Shown: positions 17,466 to 25,394 of the stretch, in pieces | How the letters are laid out: the number at the start of each line of letters is the position of its first letter | How positions within the stretch are numbered: the first letter of the stretch is position 1 | NCBI RefSeq assembly: GCF_012516375.2 | Contig: NZ_CP051204.2 | Coordinates: 3,596,001-3,660,000, forward strand | DNA: 64,000 nucleotides | Reading direction: 5' to 3' | Source of the DNA: Chitinophaga oryzae | GTDB lineage: Bacteria > Bacteroidota > Bacteroidia > Chitinophagales > Chitinophagaceae | Notes under the pieces: generated by a model | What the model was told of the DNA's origin: nothing | What the model saw: only the letters and a program-made list of their open reading frames with translations | Databases searched by the model: none | Position numbers and translations under genes: made by a program

Positions 17466-18908
17466 GGTCGTTTTCCTTGAAATCATCAGCAGGCCGATAT
17501 AGGTAAAGGCGCCGTTGATGATCAGCAGCTCCAGTCCGATCTGGAACTGGTTGAACAGCAGGGACTGATAGGTATCGACCACATAGCAGAGGATAGGCGC
17601 TACCACGCAGACGATCGGCACGAGACGGTCGTTGACCGTGCGTTTGCTCAGGATGCCGAAGGCGAAGAGGCCCAGCAGCGGTCCGTAGGTGTAGGTAGCC
17701 ACCTTCAGGATCACACCGATCATGCTGGGGTTGTTGACCCACTCAAATACCATTACGAACAACAGGAAGATGAAAGCCATCAGCAGGTGGATGCGCTGGC
17801 GCACTTGTTTTTTCCGCGCTTCGTCCCAGTCGGTGCGGCGCTGTAAATCCAGGATGTCGATACAGATGGAAGAGGTGAGGGCCGTCATGGCGCCGTCGGC
17901 ACTGGGGAACAGCGCAGATATCAGCGCAATGATGAAGATCACGGAGATCACCGGCGGCATGTGGCGCAGCGCCAGTTCGGGGAACAGGGCGTCGCCGGTG
18001 GCGCTTACCTGCTGTTGCGCGCCGTAGAGGTGCAACAGGCCGCCGAGGAACAGGAACAGGCCAATCACGATCAGCATGATGAAGGCGAGCGATACCATGT
18101 TCTTCTTGGAATCACGCAGTGTCTTCACGGAAATGTTTTTCTGCATCATCTCCTGGTCAAGGCCGGTCATGGTAATGGTGATAAATGCCCCGGCCAGTAT
18201 CTGCTTGACGAAAAACAGTTTACTGTTGGGGTCAAATTCAAAGATCCGCGTTAGTCCTTTCTCCTGCATGGCGGCGATGCTCTGGCCCATGTTCATGTCC
18301 ATGGCATGCAGAATATAGAATACGCAGATGATGAGTCCCGCCAGCATACAGGTGGTCTGCAGCGTGTCGGTGTACACGATGGTTTTCACCCCGCCCTCGT
18401 AGGTATATACCAGGATCATAAAGAGAATGATCAGGGTGGTGAGCCAGAAAGGTACGCCGAAGCTGGAGAGGATCGCGTCCTGCAGGATGCGTACCACCAG
18501 GTATAGCCTGGCCGTAGCCCCCAGGGTGCGCGACAGGATAAAGAAAGAGGCGCCCGTTTTGTACGACAGCACGCCAAAGCGCGTGTTCAGATAATTGTAG
18601 ATGGAAGTCAGCTGCAGCCGGTAATACAGCGGTATCAGCACATAGGCAATGGTGATGTAGCCGATAAAGTAACCCAGCGTGATCTGGAAATAGGTAAAGG
18701 CGTCTTTGCCGACCGCTCCGGGAACACTTACGAAAGTGACACCGCTCAGTGAAGTGCCAATCATCCCGAATGCCACCAGCATCCAGTTACTGTTCCTGTT
18801 GCCGATGAAAAAGGAGTCGTTGTTAGACCCACGGCCGGTGTACCAGGCGACAATCAATAAGATAACGAAGTAAGCAATGACGAACGAAAATAATAATCCT
18901 GGCGACAT
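17463..18908 (-). CDS. Sodium:solute symporter (SSS family)
   Basis: 481 residues with about 13 membrane segments. The SSS pattern is visible: SDNSFFIGNR-like N-terminus (NNDSFFIGNRNSNWM), LSGVTFVSVPGAV, and LFPSADGAMTALTSSI, corresponding to the Na+ site region of SSS proteins. It imports a small solute with Na+. Substrate unknown; the closest type appears to be the Bacteroidota sialate/sugar-like SSS group but this is a weak guess. Divergent from a MarR-GNAT regulator. Confidence 0.9.
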   Translation of the reverse strand: MSPGLLFSFVIAYFVILLIVAWYTGRGSNNDSFFIGNRNSNWMLVAFGMIGTSLSGVTFVSVPGAVGKDAFTYFQITLGYFIGYITIAYVLIPLYYRLQLTSIYNYLNTRFGVLSYKTGASFFILSRTLGATARLYLVVRILQDAILSSFGVPFWLTTLIILFMILVYTYEGGVKTIVYTDTLQTTCMLAGLIICVFYILHAMDMNMGQSIAAMQEKGLTRIFEFDPNSKLFFVKQILAGAFITITMTGLDQEMMQKNISVKTLRDSKKNMVSLAFIMLIVIGLFLFLGGLLHLYGAQQQVSATGDALFPELALRHMPPVISVIFIIALISALFPSADGAMTALTSSICIDILDLQRRTDWDEARKKQVRQRIHLLMAFIFLLFVMVFEWVNNPSMIGVILKVATYTYGPLLGLFAFGILSKRTVNDRLVPIVCVVAPILCYVVDTYQSLLFNQFQIGLELLIINGAFTYIGLLMISRKTT

Positions 18909-19056
18909 ATATGTGTTTTAATCAAGACCGCACCGCAATATAAAGTGCTAAATCACAAATATAACATCTTACCCTATTGGGTGTATGTATACAGTAAGGG
19001 TGTTTTTTACACGATTACCGCCCCGGAAAATTATTTGCTTTAGTCAAATAAAATAG

Positions 19057-19069
19057 TTGACATTGTCAA
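19057..19069. promoter_or_regulatory. Perfect palindrome TTGACATTGTCAA, candidate MarR operator
   Basis: A 13-bp perfect inverted repeat ending one base before the -7 box of the MarR-GNAT gene; binding there would block the promoter, so autorepression is likely. The outer bases TA/TA extend the symmetry. Confidence 0.65.
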
Positions 19070-19070
19070 G

Positions 19071-19078
19071 TATTTTTG
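19071..19078 (+). promoter_or_regulatory. -7 promoter element of the MarR-GNAT gene
   Basis: TATTTTTG fits TAnnTTTG and lies 26 bases before the chosen ATG at 19105. Confidence 0.6.
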
Positions 19079-19104
19079 TAATTTTAACTGAAATAGTGAT
19101 TTAT

Positions 19105-20043
19105 ATGTCGTCTAACGATGCACTGATAGCGGATGTCCGGCACTTTAACCGCTTTTATACCGGGGTAGTTGGCCTGCTGGACCAGCATATCCTCGATAGC
19201 AAATTTTCACTTTCTGAAGTGAGGGTGCTGTACGAGATCGGGGACCAGGAGAAATGTACCGCGGGCCAGTTGATCAATACCATGAAGATAGACGGGGGAT
19301 ACCTGAGCCGTATCCTTAAGAAGTTTGAAACAGCCGGGTTGATCACCCGGCACCAGTCACCCTCCGACGGGCGGACTTTTTTCCTGCAGCTGACAGCTAA
19401 AGGCCGTAAACTGATGGCCGGCCTCAATGAAAGGTCTTCCGATCATATCCGGCAGATACTGGAGCCACTGGAAGAAGTTCAGCGCCTGCAGGTGACCGGC
19501 GCCATGAAAACGATCGAAACGGTATTGTCGGGCGCTGCGCCTGCGGCGACTACTTCGGATATCCATTTCCGTTATGACCTGCAACCGGGCGATATCGGTT
19601 ACCTGATATACCTGCACGGAGAACTGTATGCCAAAGAATGTGGCTATAACTTTGAGTTTGAATCCTATGTGTGTAAGACCTTCCAGGATTTCCTGTCCAC
19701 CTACAACGCCAACAAAGACAGGGTGTTCCTGGCCATTGCAGACAACAGGATCGTTGGAGCGGTAGCGATACTGGGCTCGTCCCGCTACCTCGCCCAGCTG
19801 CGCTGGTTCATTGTACATCCTGATTACAGGGGACGCGGACTGGGCAAACGCCTGTTCGCCGAAGCCATCGCTTTCTGCCGGGAGAAAAATTATCAGAATG
19901 TTTACCTGATGACGACCAGCCTGCAGTCAACCGCCATCGATATCTACAAAAAGGCAGGCTTCCGTAAAACAGGGGAGAAGTTCCTGCAACTGTGGGGGCA
20001 GCAACAGTATGAACAGCGGTATGATATGGACCTGACGCAGTGA
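19105..20043 (+). CDS. MarR-type HTH fused to a GNAT acetyltransferase
   Basis: About 312 residues from the ATG at 19105; an upstream frame start at 19057 would overlap operator and promoter and is rejected. Residues ~1-150 are a MarR winged helix (FSLSEVRVLYEI, GYLSRILKKFETAGLITRHQSPSDGRTFFLQLT). Residues ~150-312 are a GNAT domain with the acetyl-CoA loop VHPDYRGRGLGKRLFAEA. Such fusions are widespread; the acetyl substrate is not known. Probably autoregulated through the palindrome at 19057. Confidence 0.93.
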   Translation: MSSNDALIADVRHFNRFYTGVVGLLDQHILDSKFSLSEVRVLYEIGDQEKCTAGQLINTMKIDGGYLSRILKKFETAGLITRHQSPSDGRTFFLQLTAKGRKLMAGLNERSSDHIRQILEPLEEVQRLQVTGAMKTIETVLSGAAPAATTSDIHFRYDLQPGDIGYLIYLHGELYAKECGYNFEFESYVCKTFQDFLSTYNANKDRVFLAIADNRIVGAVAILGSSRYLAQLRWFIVHPDYRGRGLGKRLFAEAIAFCREKNYQNVYLMTTSLQSTAIDIYKKAGFRKTGEKFLQLWGQQQYEQRYDMDLTQ

Positions 20044-20322
20044 TTTTGGGATTTAGGGATTTTTTGATTTACGGATTTTGGGATTTTGCGGAATGATTGC
20101 TCCGTAAATCCTGAAATCCGTAAATCAGGGACTGTTTGATTCCCTGAAATCTCAAAATCTCAAAATCCCTAAATCAAAAAATCCGTAAATCAGGGACTGT
20201 TTGATTCCCTGAAATCTCAAAATCTCAAAATCCGTAAATCAAAAAATCCGTAAATCAGGGACTGTTTGATTCCCTGAAATCTCAAAATCTCAAAATCCCT
20301 AAATCAAAAAATCCGTAAATCA
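20044..20322. repeat. Stop-anchored inverted-repeat element with internal 65-bp tandem repeats
   Basis: Arm family A again, between convergent genes. A hairpin motif CAGGGACTG..CAGT-free core, CAGGGACTGTTTGATTCCC, occurs at 20126, 20191 and 20256, exactly 65 bases apart, so the right arm has been amplified about threefold. The DinB stop codon (20320-20322) lies within the arm. Confidence 0.85.
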
Positions 20323-20778
20323 AAGATATTTGCGTAGCAGTACAATCTGCCCCAGATGATAGGCGTCGTGCTCTGCGAGGCCCTGCAGGTAATAAATCGC
20401 CTTTTTATCTGTTCCCGGGAAGGTGTCGAACAGTTCCGCTTCCGGGAACTTCCGGATGGTAGCTGCTATCTGGTCGAAAGAATGTTCCAGCCGGTGGATG
20501 GTAGCCTGCCAGTTTTCTTCTCCGTGGTTTTCCGGCATATAAAAATCCGGGAGGTCTCCGTCTTTTTCGGGCGGCTCGTTATGCATGTACCGTTCTACCC
20601 GCTGGTGCCAGAAGATAACATGGTTCACGATCTGCCAGATATTATTGGAGCCGTTCAGGCTTTTGGCAGCCTGACGCGCATCGATGCGGGAAAGATGTTC
20701 CCTGAAAGTTACGTCCAGCCAGGGCTTCCCATTATATAGCGCTTCAATGGAAGAAGCGAGGTGTTCTGTAAGCTGCAT
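20320..20778 (-). CDS. DinB/YfiT-like four-helix-bundle metalloprotein
   Basis: 152 residues. Three His at the expected metal positions of the DinB family are visible: WQIVNHVIFWHQRV in the second helix and AEHDAYHLGQIVLLRKYL at the C-terminus. The family includes bacillithiol or mycothiol transferases and many uncharacterised proteins induced by damage; the substrate here is unknown. Divergent from the carboxyltransferase gene. Confidence 0.85.
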   Translation of the reverse strand: MQLTEHLASSIEALYNGKPWLDVTFREHLSRIDARQAAKSLNGSNNIWQIVNHVIFWHQRVERYMHNEPPEKDGDLPDFYMPENHGEENWQATIHRLEHSFDQIAATIRKFPEAELFDTFPGTDKKAIYYLQGLAEHDAYHLGQIVLLRKYL

Positions 20779-20830
20779 AATTCGTAATTTAACTTATTTG
20801 TCGGTATTTTTAAAGTAAAACCCAAACGTT

Positions 20831-22468
20831 ATGAACCAAGTGGATCTGGAAACGAACAAGAACGAAGATGCCATGAGACTGGCCATCAGCACCATGAAAC
20901 AACGCCTCGGCGTGATAGAGCAGGGCGGCGGAAAAAAAAGCCTGGAAAAAGTACGCCAGCGGGGCAAACTGACGGCCAGGGAACGTATTCAATACCTGAT
21001 AGACAAAGACACTCCTTTTACCGAAATCGGCGCCTTTGCTGCTTATGAAATGTACGCCGAATATGGCGGTTGCCCTGCCGCCGGCACGGTAGGCGGCATA
21101 GGCTATGTAAGCGGCCGCCAGTGCATGATCGTGGCCAACGACATGACAGTAAAAGCCGGCGCCTGGTTTCCCATGACGGGCAAAAAGAACCTGCGCCTGC
21201 AGGAAATAGCCATGGAAAATCATCTCCCGGTCATCTACCTGGTAGACAGCGCCGGCGTATTCCTGCCCATGCAGGACGAAATATTCCCGGATAAGGAACA
21301 CTTCGGCCGCATTTTCCGTAACAATGCCCGCATGAGCGCTATGGGCATTACCCAGATCGCCGCTGTAATGGGCAGCTGCGTGGCAGGGGGGGCCTACCTC
21401 CCCATCATGAGCGATGAAGTGCTGATGGTGGAAGGCAACGGCTCTATCTTTCTCGCCGGCCCTTACCTCGTAAAAGCCGCTATCGGGGAAGACGTAGATG
21501 CGGAGACGTTAGGCGGCGCCGTTACCCACACAGAAATTTCAGGTATCGCGGACTATAAATTCAAAACGGATGAAGAATGCCTCGACCAGATAAAAAGGAT
21601 CGTCAGCAAAATAGGGCAGGGGCCCACTGCAGGCTTTGACCGCATAACGCCGGCAGCGCCCGGACTGCCGGAAGCAGAGCTGCACAGCATACTGCCGGCC
21701 GATAGCTCCCGCCCCTACGATATGCTCGATATCATCCACCGCCTGGTGGATAATTCCGCTTTCGACCAGTACAAACAGGACTATGGTAAAAGCATCCTTT
21801 GCGGTTACGCCCGCATCGACGGCTGGGCCGTAGGTATCGTGGCCAATCAGCGTAAAATCGTAAAAAGCCGTAAAGGAGAAATGCAGATGGGCGGCGTTAT
21901 CTACAACGACAGCGCCGATAAAGCAGCCCGCTTTATCATGAACTGCAACCAGAAAAAAATTCCATTGGTATTCCTGCAGGACGTGACCGGCTTTATGGTG
22001 GGCAGCCGCAGCGAACACGCCGGCATCATTAAAGACGGCGCCAAACTGGTCAACGCCGTATCCAATTCCGTCGTGCCCAAAATCACCATCATCATCGGTA
22101 ACTCCTATGGCGCAGGCAACTACGCCATGTGTGGCAAAGCCTATGATCCCCGCTTTATCTATGCATGGCCCTCCGCTAAAATAGCGGTAATGGGCGGTGA
22201 ACAGGCGGCTAAAACACTGCTGCAGATCCAGGTGGCTTCCCTCAAAGCCAAAGGCCAGGAAATCACTCCGGAAGATGAAGCACGCCTGCTGAAAGAAATT
22301 ACTGATAAATACAATAGCCAGACCACCCCTTATTATGCCGCTGCCCGCCTTTGGGTAGATGATATCATTGATCCCGCCGATACCCGGCGGCATATTTCCG
22401 AGAGCATCAAAGCCGCTAACAATGCACCGGTTGAACAGGCATTCAACGTAGGTGTGTTCCAGGTATAA
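20831..22468 (+). CDS. Acyl-CoA carboxylase, carboxyltransferase (beta) subunit
   Basis: 545 residues, the normal length of propionyl-/methylcrotonyl-CoA carboxylase beta subunits. It transfers CO2 from carboxybiotin to an acyl-CoA. Both crotonase-like halves are visible: ERIQYLIDKDTPFTEIG and GVFLPMQDEIFPDKEHFGRIF in the N half, QDVTGFMVGSRSEHAGIIKDGAKL and SYGAGNYAMCGKAYDPRF in the C half. The latter motifs resemble methylcrotonyl/geranyl-CoA carboxylases more than propionyl. No biotin carboxylase subunit is in the window, so it must be encoded elsewhere. Confidence 0.9.
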   Translation: MNQVDLETNKNEDAMRLAISTMKQRLGVIEQGGGKKSLEKVRQRGKLTARERIQYLIDKDTPFTEIGAFAAYEMYAEYGGCPAAGTVGGIGYVSGRQCMIVANDMTVKAGAWFPMTGKKNLRLQEIAMENHLPVIYLVDSAGVFLPMQDEIFPDKEHFGRIFRNNARMSAMGITQIAAVMGSCVAGGAYLPIMSDEVLMVEGNGSIFLAGPYLVKAAIGEDVDAETLGGAVTHTEISGIADYKFKTDEECLDQIKRIVSKIGQGPTAGFDRITPAAPGLPEAELHSILPADSSRPYDMLDIIHRLVDNSAFDQYKQDYGKSILCGYARIDGWAVGIVANQRKIVKSRKGEMQMGGVIYNDSADKAARFIMNCNQKKIPLVFLQDVTGFMVGSRSEHAGIIKDGAKLVNAVSNSVVPKITIIIGNSYGAGNYAMCGKAYDPRFIYAWPSAKIAVMGGEQAAKTLLQIQVASLKAKGQEITPEDEARLLKEITDKYNSQTTPYYAAARLWVDDIIDPADTRRHISESIKAANNAPVEQAFNVGVFQV

Positions 22469-22570
22469 AAAGCAGATTTTTTGATTTTCGATTTTTTGAT
22501 TTTGATATTTTGTCAGGTAGTACGACTTCATCTTCCCAAAATTCCAAAATCAAAAAATCGAAAATCCGAA
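22469..22570. repeat. Stop-anchored inverted repeat, arm family A
   Basis: Starts 6 bases past the carboxyltransferase stop; left arm with GATTTTTTGATTTTCG, right arm ending before the RNase HI promoter. Here the neighbours are co-directional. Confidence 0.7.
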
Positions 22571-22578
22571 AATGACAA

Positions 22579-22586
22579 TATATTTG
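22579..22586 (+). promoter_or_regulatory. -7 element of rnhA, predicting a leaderless mRNA
   Basis: TATATTTG fits TAnnTTTG exactly. Its final G is 7 bases before the ATG at 22593, the same distance as between the RNase P RNA -7 box and its inferred 5' end. Confidence 0.6.
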
Positions 22587-22592
22587 CGCGCT

Positions 22593-23051
22593 ATGGCAGA
22601 ATTGCAGATATATACGGATGGCGCTTCCCGCGGCAATCCCGGGCCCGGAGGTTACGGCGTGGTACTATTATGGGGCAGCATGCGCAAAGAAATGTCGCAG
22701 GGGTACCGTAAAACCACCAACAACCGGATGGAGCTGCTGGCGGTCATCACCGCACTGGAAGCGCTGAAGAGAGACGGACTGGAAATGACCATTTTCACCG
22801 ACAGTAAATATGTGGTGGACAGCATTGAGAAAGGATGGATATGGAGCTGGGTAAAAACCGGTTTTAAAGACAAAAAAAACAAAGACCTGTGGATGCGCTT
22901 TATTCCGCTCTACAGAAAACATAAAGTGAAAATGCAGTGGGTGAAAGGCCATGCCAGCAACCCGCTGAACAACCGTTGCGATGAACTGGCCACACAGGCC
23001 GCTGACAGCGGCAACTGGCTGGTAGACCAGGGCTTCGAAAACGGAAATTGA
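22593..23051 (+). CDS. rnhA: Ribonuclease HI
   Basis: 152 residues from the ATG at 22593 (MAELQIYTDGASRGNPG). It cleaves the RNA strand of RNA-DNA hybrids. The DEDD catalytic set is visible: Asp in YTDGASRGN, Glu in NNRMELLAVITALEAL, Asp in FTDSKYVVDSI and Asp in NNRCDELATQAA. An in-frame ATG at 22572 is upstream of the predicted transcription start and is rejected. The transporter gene follows after 56 bases. Confidence 0.95.
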   Translation: MAELQIYTDGASRGNPGPGGYGVVLLWGSMRKEMSQGYRKTTNNRMELLAVITALEALKRDGLEMTIFTDSKYVVDSIEKGWIWSWVKTGFKDKKNKDLWMRFIPLYRKHKVKMQWVKGHASNPLNNRCDELATQAADSGNWLVDQGFENGN

Positions 23052-23107
23052 CCATCGCCGAACCAACAGGCTGCCCGGATTGTAATATAAACGGAAAAAC
23101 TTCGTTT

Positions 23108-24823
23108 ATGCTTACCTGGCTGATAGAAACCCTTCAGAAATACCCGGAAATCGCTGTCATGTTAACCCTGCTCATTGGTTTTCTCCTGGGCAAAGTACGT
23201 ATCAGGGGGTTTACGCTTGGTACCGTGACCGGCGTACTGCTGGTAGGTATCGTTATCGGTGGCATACATATCCAGATACCGGGTGCGGCCAAATCCATTT
23301 TTTTCCTGCTGTTCCTGTTCTGTACCGGTTACAGCATCGGCCCGCAGTTTTTTCAGGGACTTAAAAAAGATGGTCTGCCAATAGCGGCTTTCTCTTTTAT
23401 CGTTTGCTGCAGCAGCCTCTTCTTCTGCTGGGCTATTGCTTCTGTCCTGCAGTTTGATACAGGCACTACCGCCGGGCTGATGTCCGGCGCCAATACCTGT
23501 TCCGCTATTATCGGCGTTGCTTCCAATACTATCAATGAACTGGACATCAGTATGGCGGACAAAGAAAGGCTGGTCAACCAGATACCGGTAGCCTATGCGG
23601 TGACCTATATCTTCGGGACCGCCGGCACCAGCTGGTTTCTGTCGGTCATCGGCCCGTGGTTCATGTCTGGCAGCAGGGAGAAACTGATAGAAGAAACCCG
23701 TAAACTGGAAGCAACGCTCACAGACGCCAATGCGGAAGATGACGGCGATATAAAAAATGCCTATGATCATGTGGCTTTCCGCGCCTACCTCGTCAATAAT
23801 GAACTGGTAGGGGACGAGGGGAAATCTGTAGCAGAGCTGGAGGCATTTTTCCGGCGTAAGAAAAGAGTGTTGTATGTGCTGCGCGTCAGGAGGGAAGGGG
23901 AGATGATGGAGACCCCGCAGGATTTTGTGGTCCGTCAGGGAGATATTATAGCTGTCGGCGGGCAGCGGTCTGCTGCCATCGCCTCAGGCGATATGCTGGG
24001 CAAGGAAGTCGCCGATGCCGACCTGCTGACATTTCCGGTACAGGCCATCAATGTAGTGATCAGTAAAAATACCGCCATCAATAAACCTATTAAGTTGCTG
24101 GTGCGGCAGCCGCAGCTGCATGGTATCAGCGTCCGCAAAATTACACGCGCCGGTATCGAGATACCGCTGGAAGCCAATACCATCGTACAAAAAGGCGATG
24201 TGGCTGAATTGGTGGGCATACAGGAAGAACTGGACCTTGCGGTGCCTATACTAGGGTTTAAAGAACGGACAGGCGTGGAAACGGACATCCCTTACCTGGC
24301 AGGTGGTATTGCACTGGGCGCCCTGGTGGGCGTGATGAGCGTACGGTTCGGTAATGTGCCGGTAGAACTGAGCACCAGCGGCGGCGCGTTGCTGGCCGGC
24401 CTCTTCTTCGGCTGGTTGCGCAGCGTGAATCCCCGTTTCGGATATATACCGCCTGCATCGCAGTGGGTGCTTACGAAACTGGGGCTGCATGTGTTTATTG
24501 CCATCGTGGGGCTGACCGCCAGCGAAGGATTTTTACAGGGACTGAAGCAGGAAGGCCTGACGCTGTTCCTCGCAGGCCTGGTGTTGAGCCTGTTGCCCAT
24601 GGTGGTAGCGCTGTTCCTCTCCAAATATGTTTTCAAATTCCATCCGGCCATCGGCCTGGGAGCCTGTGCCGGTGCGCATGACGAATCAGCGCCGCTACTG
24701 GCCGTACAGGACGCGCTAAACAGCAAGGTGCCGGCGTTGGGGTATACGGTCGCTTACGCCGTAGCTAATATCACGCTAACGACTTCCGGTGTCATCATTG
24801 TACTGCTGATGCATAAAGGGTAA
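23108..24823 (+). CDS. AspT/YidE-YbjL-type transporter with two RCK_C domains
   Basis: About 571 residues from the ATG at 23108 (MLTWLIETLQKYPE). Two homologous membrane blocks (residues ~10-190 and ~390-570) flank a central cytoplasmic pair of TrkA_C/RCK_C domains (VLRVRREGEMMETPQDFVVRQGDIIAVGG; GIEIPLEANTIVQKGDVAELVG). This is the layout of the aspartate:alanine exchanger family. The duplicated AspT signature is seen as TAGLMSGANTCSAIIG and GLGACAGAHDESAPLLA. Substrate likely a dicarboxylic amino acid or similar, by family only. Confidence 0.88.
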   Translation: MLTWLIETLQKYPEIAVMLTLLIGFLLGKVRIRGFTLGTVTGVLLVGIVIGGIHIQIPGAAKSIFFLLFLFCTGYSIGPQFFQGLKKDGLPIAAFSFIVCCSSLFFCWAIASVLQFDTGTTAGLMSGANTCSAIIGVASNTINELDISMADKERLVNQIPVAYAVTYIFGTAGTSWFLSVIGPWFMSGSREKLIEETRKLEATLTDANAEDDGDIKNAYDHVAFRAYLVNNELVGDEGKSVAELEAFFRRKKRVLYVLRVRREGEMMETPQDFVVRQGDIIAVGGQRSAAIASGDMLGKEVADADLLTFPVQAINVVISKNTAINKPIKLLVRQPQLHGISVRKITRAGIEIPLEANTIVQKGDVAELVGIQEELDLAVPILGFKERTGVETDIPYLAGGIALGALVGVMSVRFGNVPVELSTSGGALLAGLFFGWLRSVNPRFGYIPPASQWVLTKLGLHVFIAIVGLTASEGFLQGLKQEGLTLFLAGLVLSLLPMVVALFLSKYVFKFHPAIGLGACAGAHDESAPLLAVQDALNSKVPALGYTVAYAVANITLTTSGVIIVLLMHKG

Positions 24824-25047
24824 GATGAGTATATGATAGGCGTTTCAAATCGGCCCGAGTGCAAAAAATTCAAAGCGCTCCGTAAAAACAAAGCATGATA
24901 AGCCCGCTGAAAATCCAACATGATAAGCCCATCGGGCACCTGGCGGCCGGCAACCGCACTGATGGCCACAGAACTCCCCCTGCGGCGGTTTAGCAGCGTT
25001 CCGCTCATCACAGTTTTCCGTCACTGTTCAACTTTTTTAACAATTCT

Positions 25048-25079
25048 TTTGTTGTTTACGTACAAACACCCTAGCTTTG
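25048..25079 (+). promoter_or_regulatory. Strong Bacteroidota promoter of the leader ORF and SusCD operon
   Basis: -33 element TTTG at 25048-25051, 20-base spacer, -7 element TAGCTTTG at 25072-25079; both fit the phylum consensus. Predicted start of transcription about 25086, 25 bases before the leader ORF. The 224 bases from 24824 to the -33 box hold nothing recognised. Confidence 0.75.
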
Positions 25080-25110
25080 CGTCCCATTAGTCTATAGGAT
25101 TAGTAGAATA

Positions 25111-25209
25111 ATGAAAGGTCAGATTATGAAACAACAAAGGAAACCAATAATGGAAATGAAGAACCAGCCGGATCAACGCATCAACCAAAGTTGTTGTTGC
25201 TGTAGTTAA
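25111..25209 (+). CDS. Short leader peptide ending in four cysteines
   Basis: A 32-codon ORF (MKGQIMKQQRKPI, then a basic/polar stretch, then QSCCCCS-stop). Consecutive Cys codons TGT TGT TGC TGT occupy 25192-25203. It starts 25 bases after the predicted transcription start and ends 185 bases before the SusC start. Runs of one rare amino-acid codon in a short ORF at the head of an operon are the hallmark of translation-coupled attenuation, suggesting the SusCD operon senses charged tRNA-Cys or sulfur status. Bases 25195-25205 can pair with 25253-25263 (11 pairs, two G-U). I do not recognise it as a named family. Confidence 0.6.
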   Translation: MKGQIMKQQRKPIMEMKNQPDQRINQSCCCCS

Positions 25210-25394
25210 TATCATATCGCTATCTGCACAACAGGTCTTCCGAGATAAAAATTTGCAGCAACATCTCTGCTTTTTGGAAGGCAGCTGTCACAGTACACAC
25301 AATACAAGGAGGCTAAGCTGGTGTTATCTGCGCTGATGCAGGTACCGGCCTGTTATTGCCTTTATTCGTTCTCTAAACCAATCAACATAGATCT

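Noticed and set aside
20126..20319. CRISPR-like array
   Set aside because: The 65-bp units are repeated entire, with no unique spacers of constant length, and no cas genes are present.
24754..25011. 85-codon minus-strand frame before the leader ORF
   Set aside because: Overlaps the end of the transporter gene and shows no conserved features.
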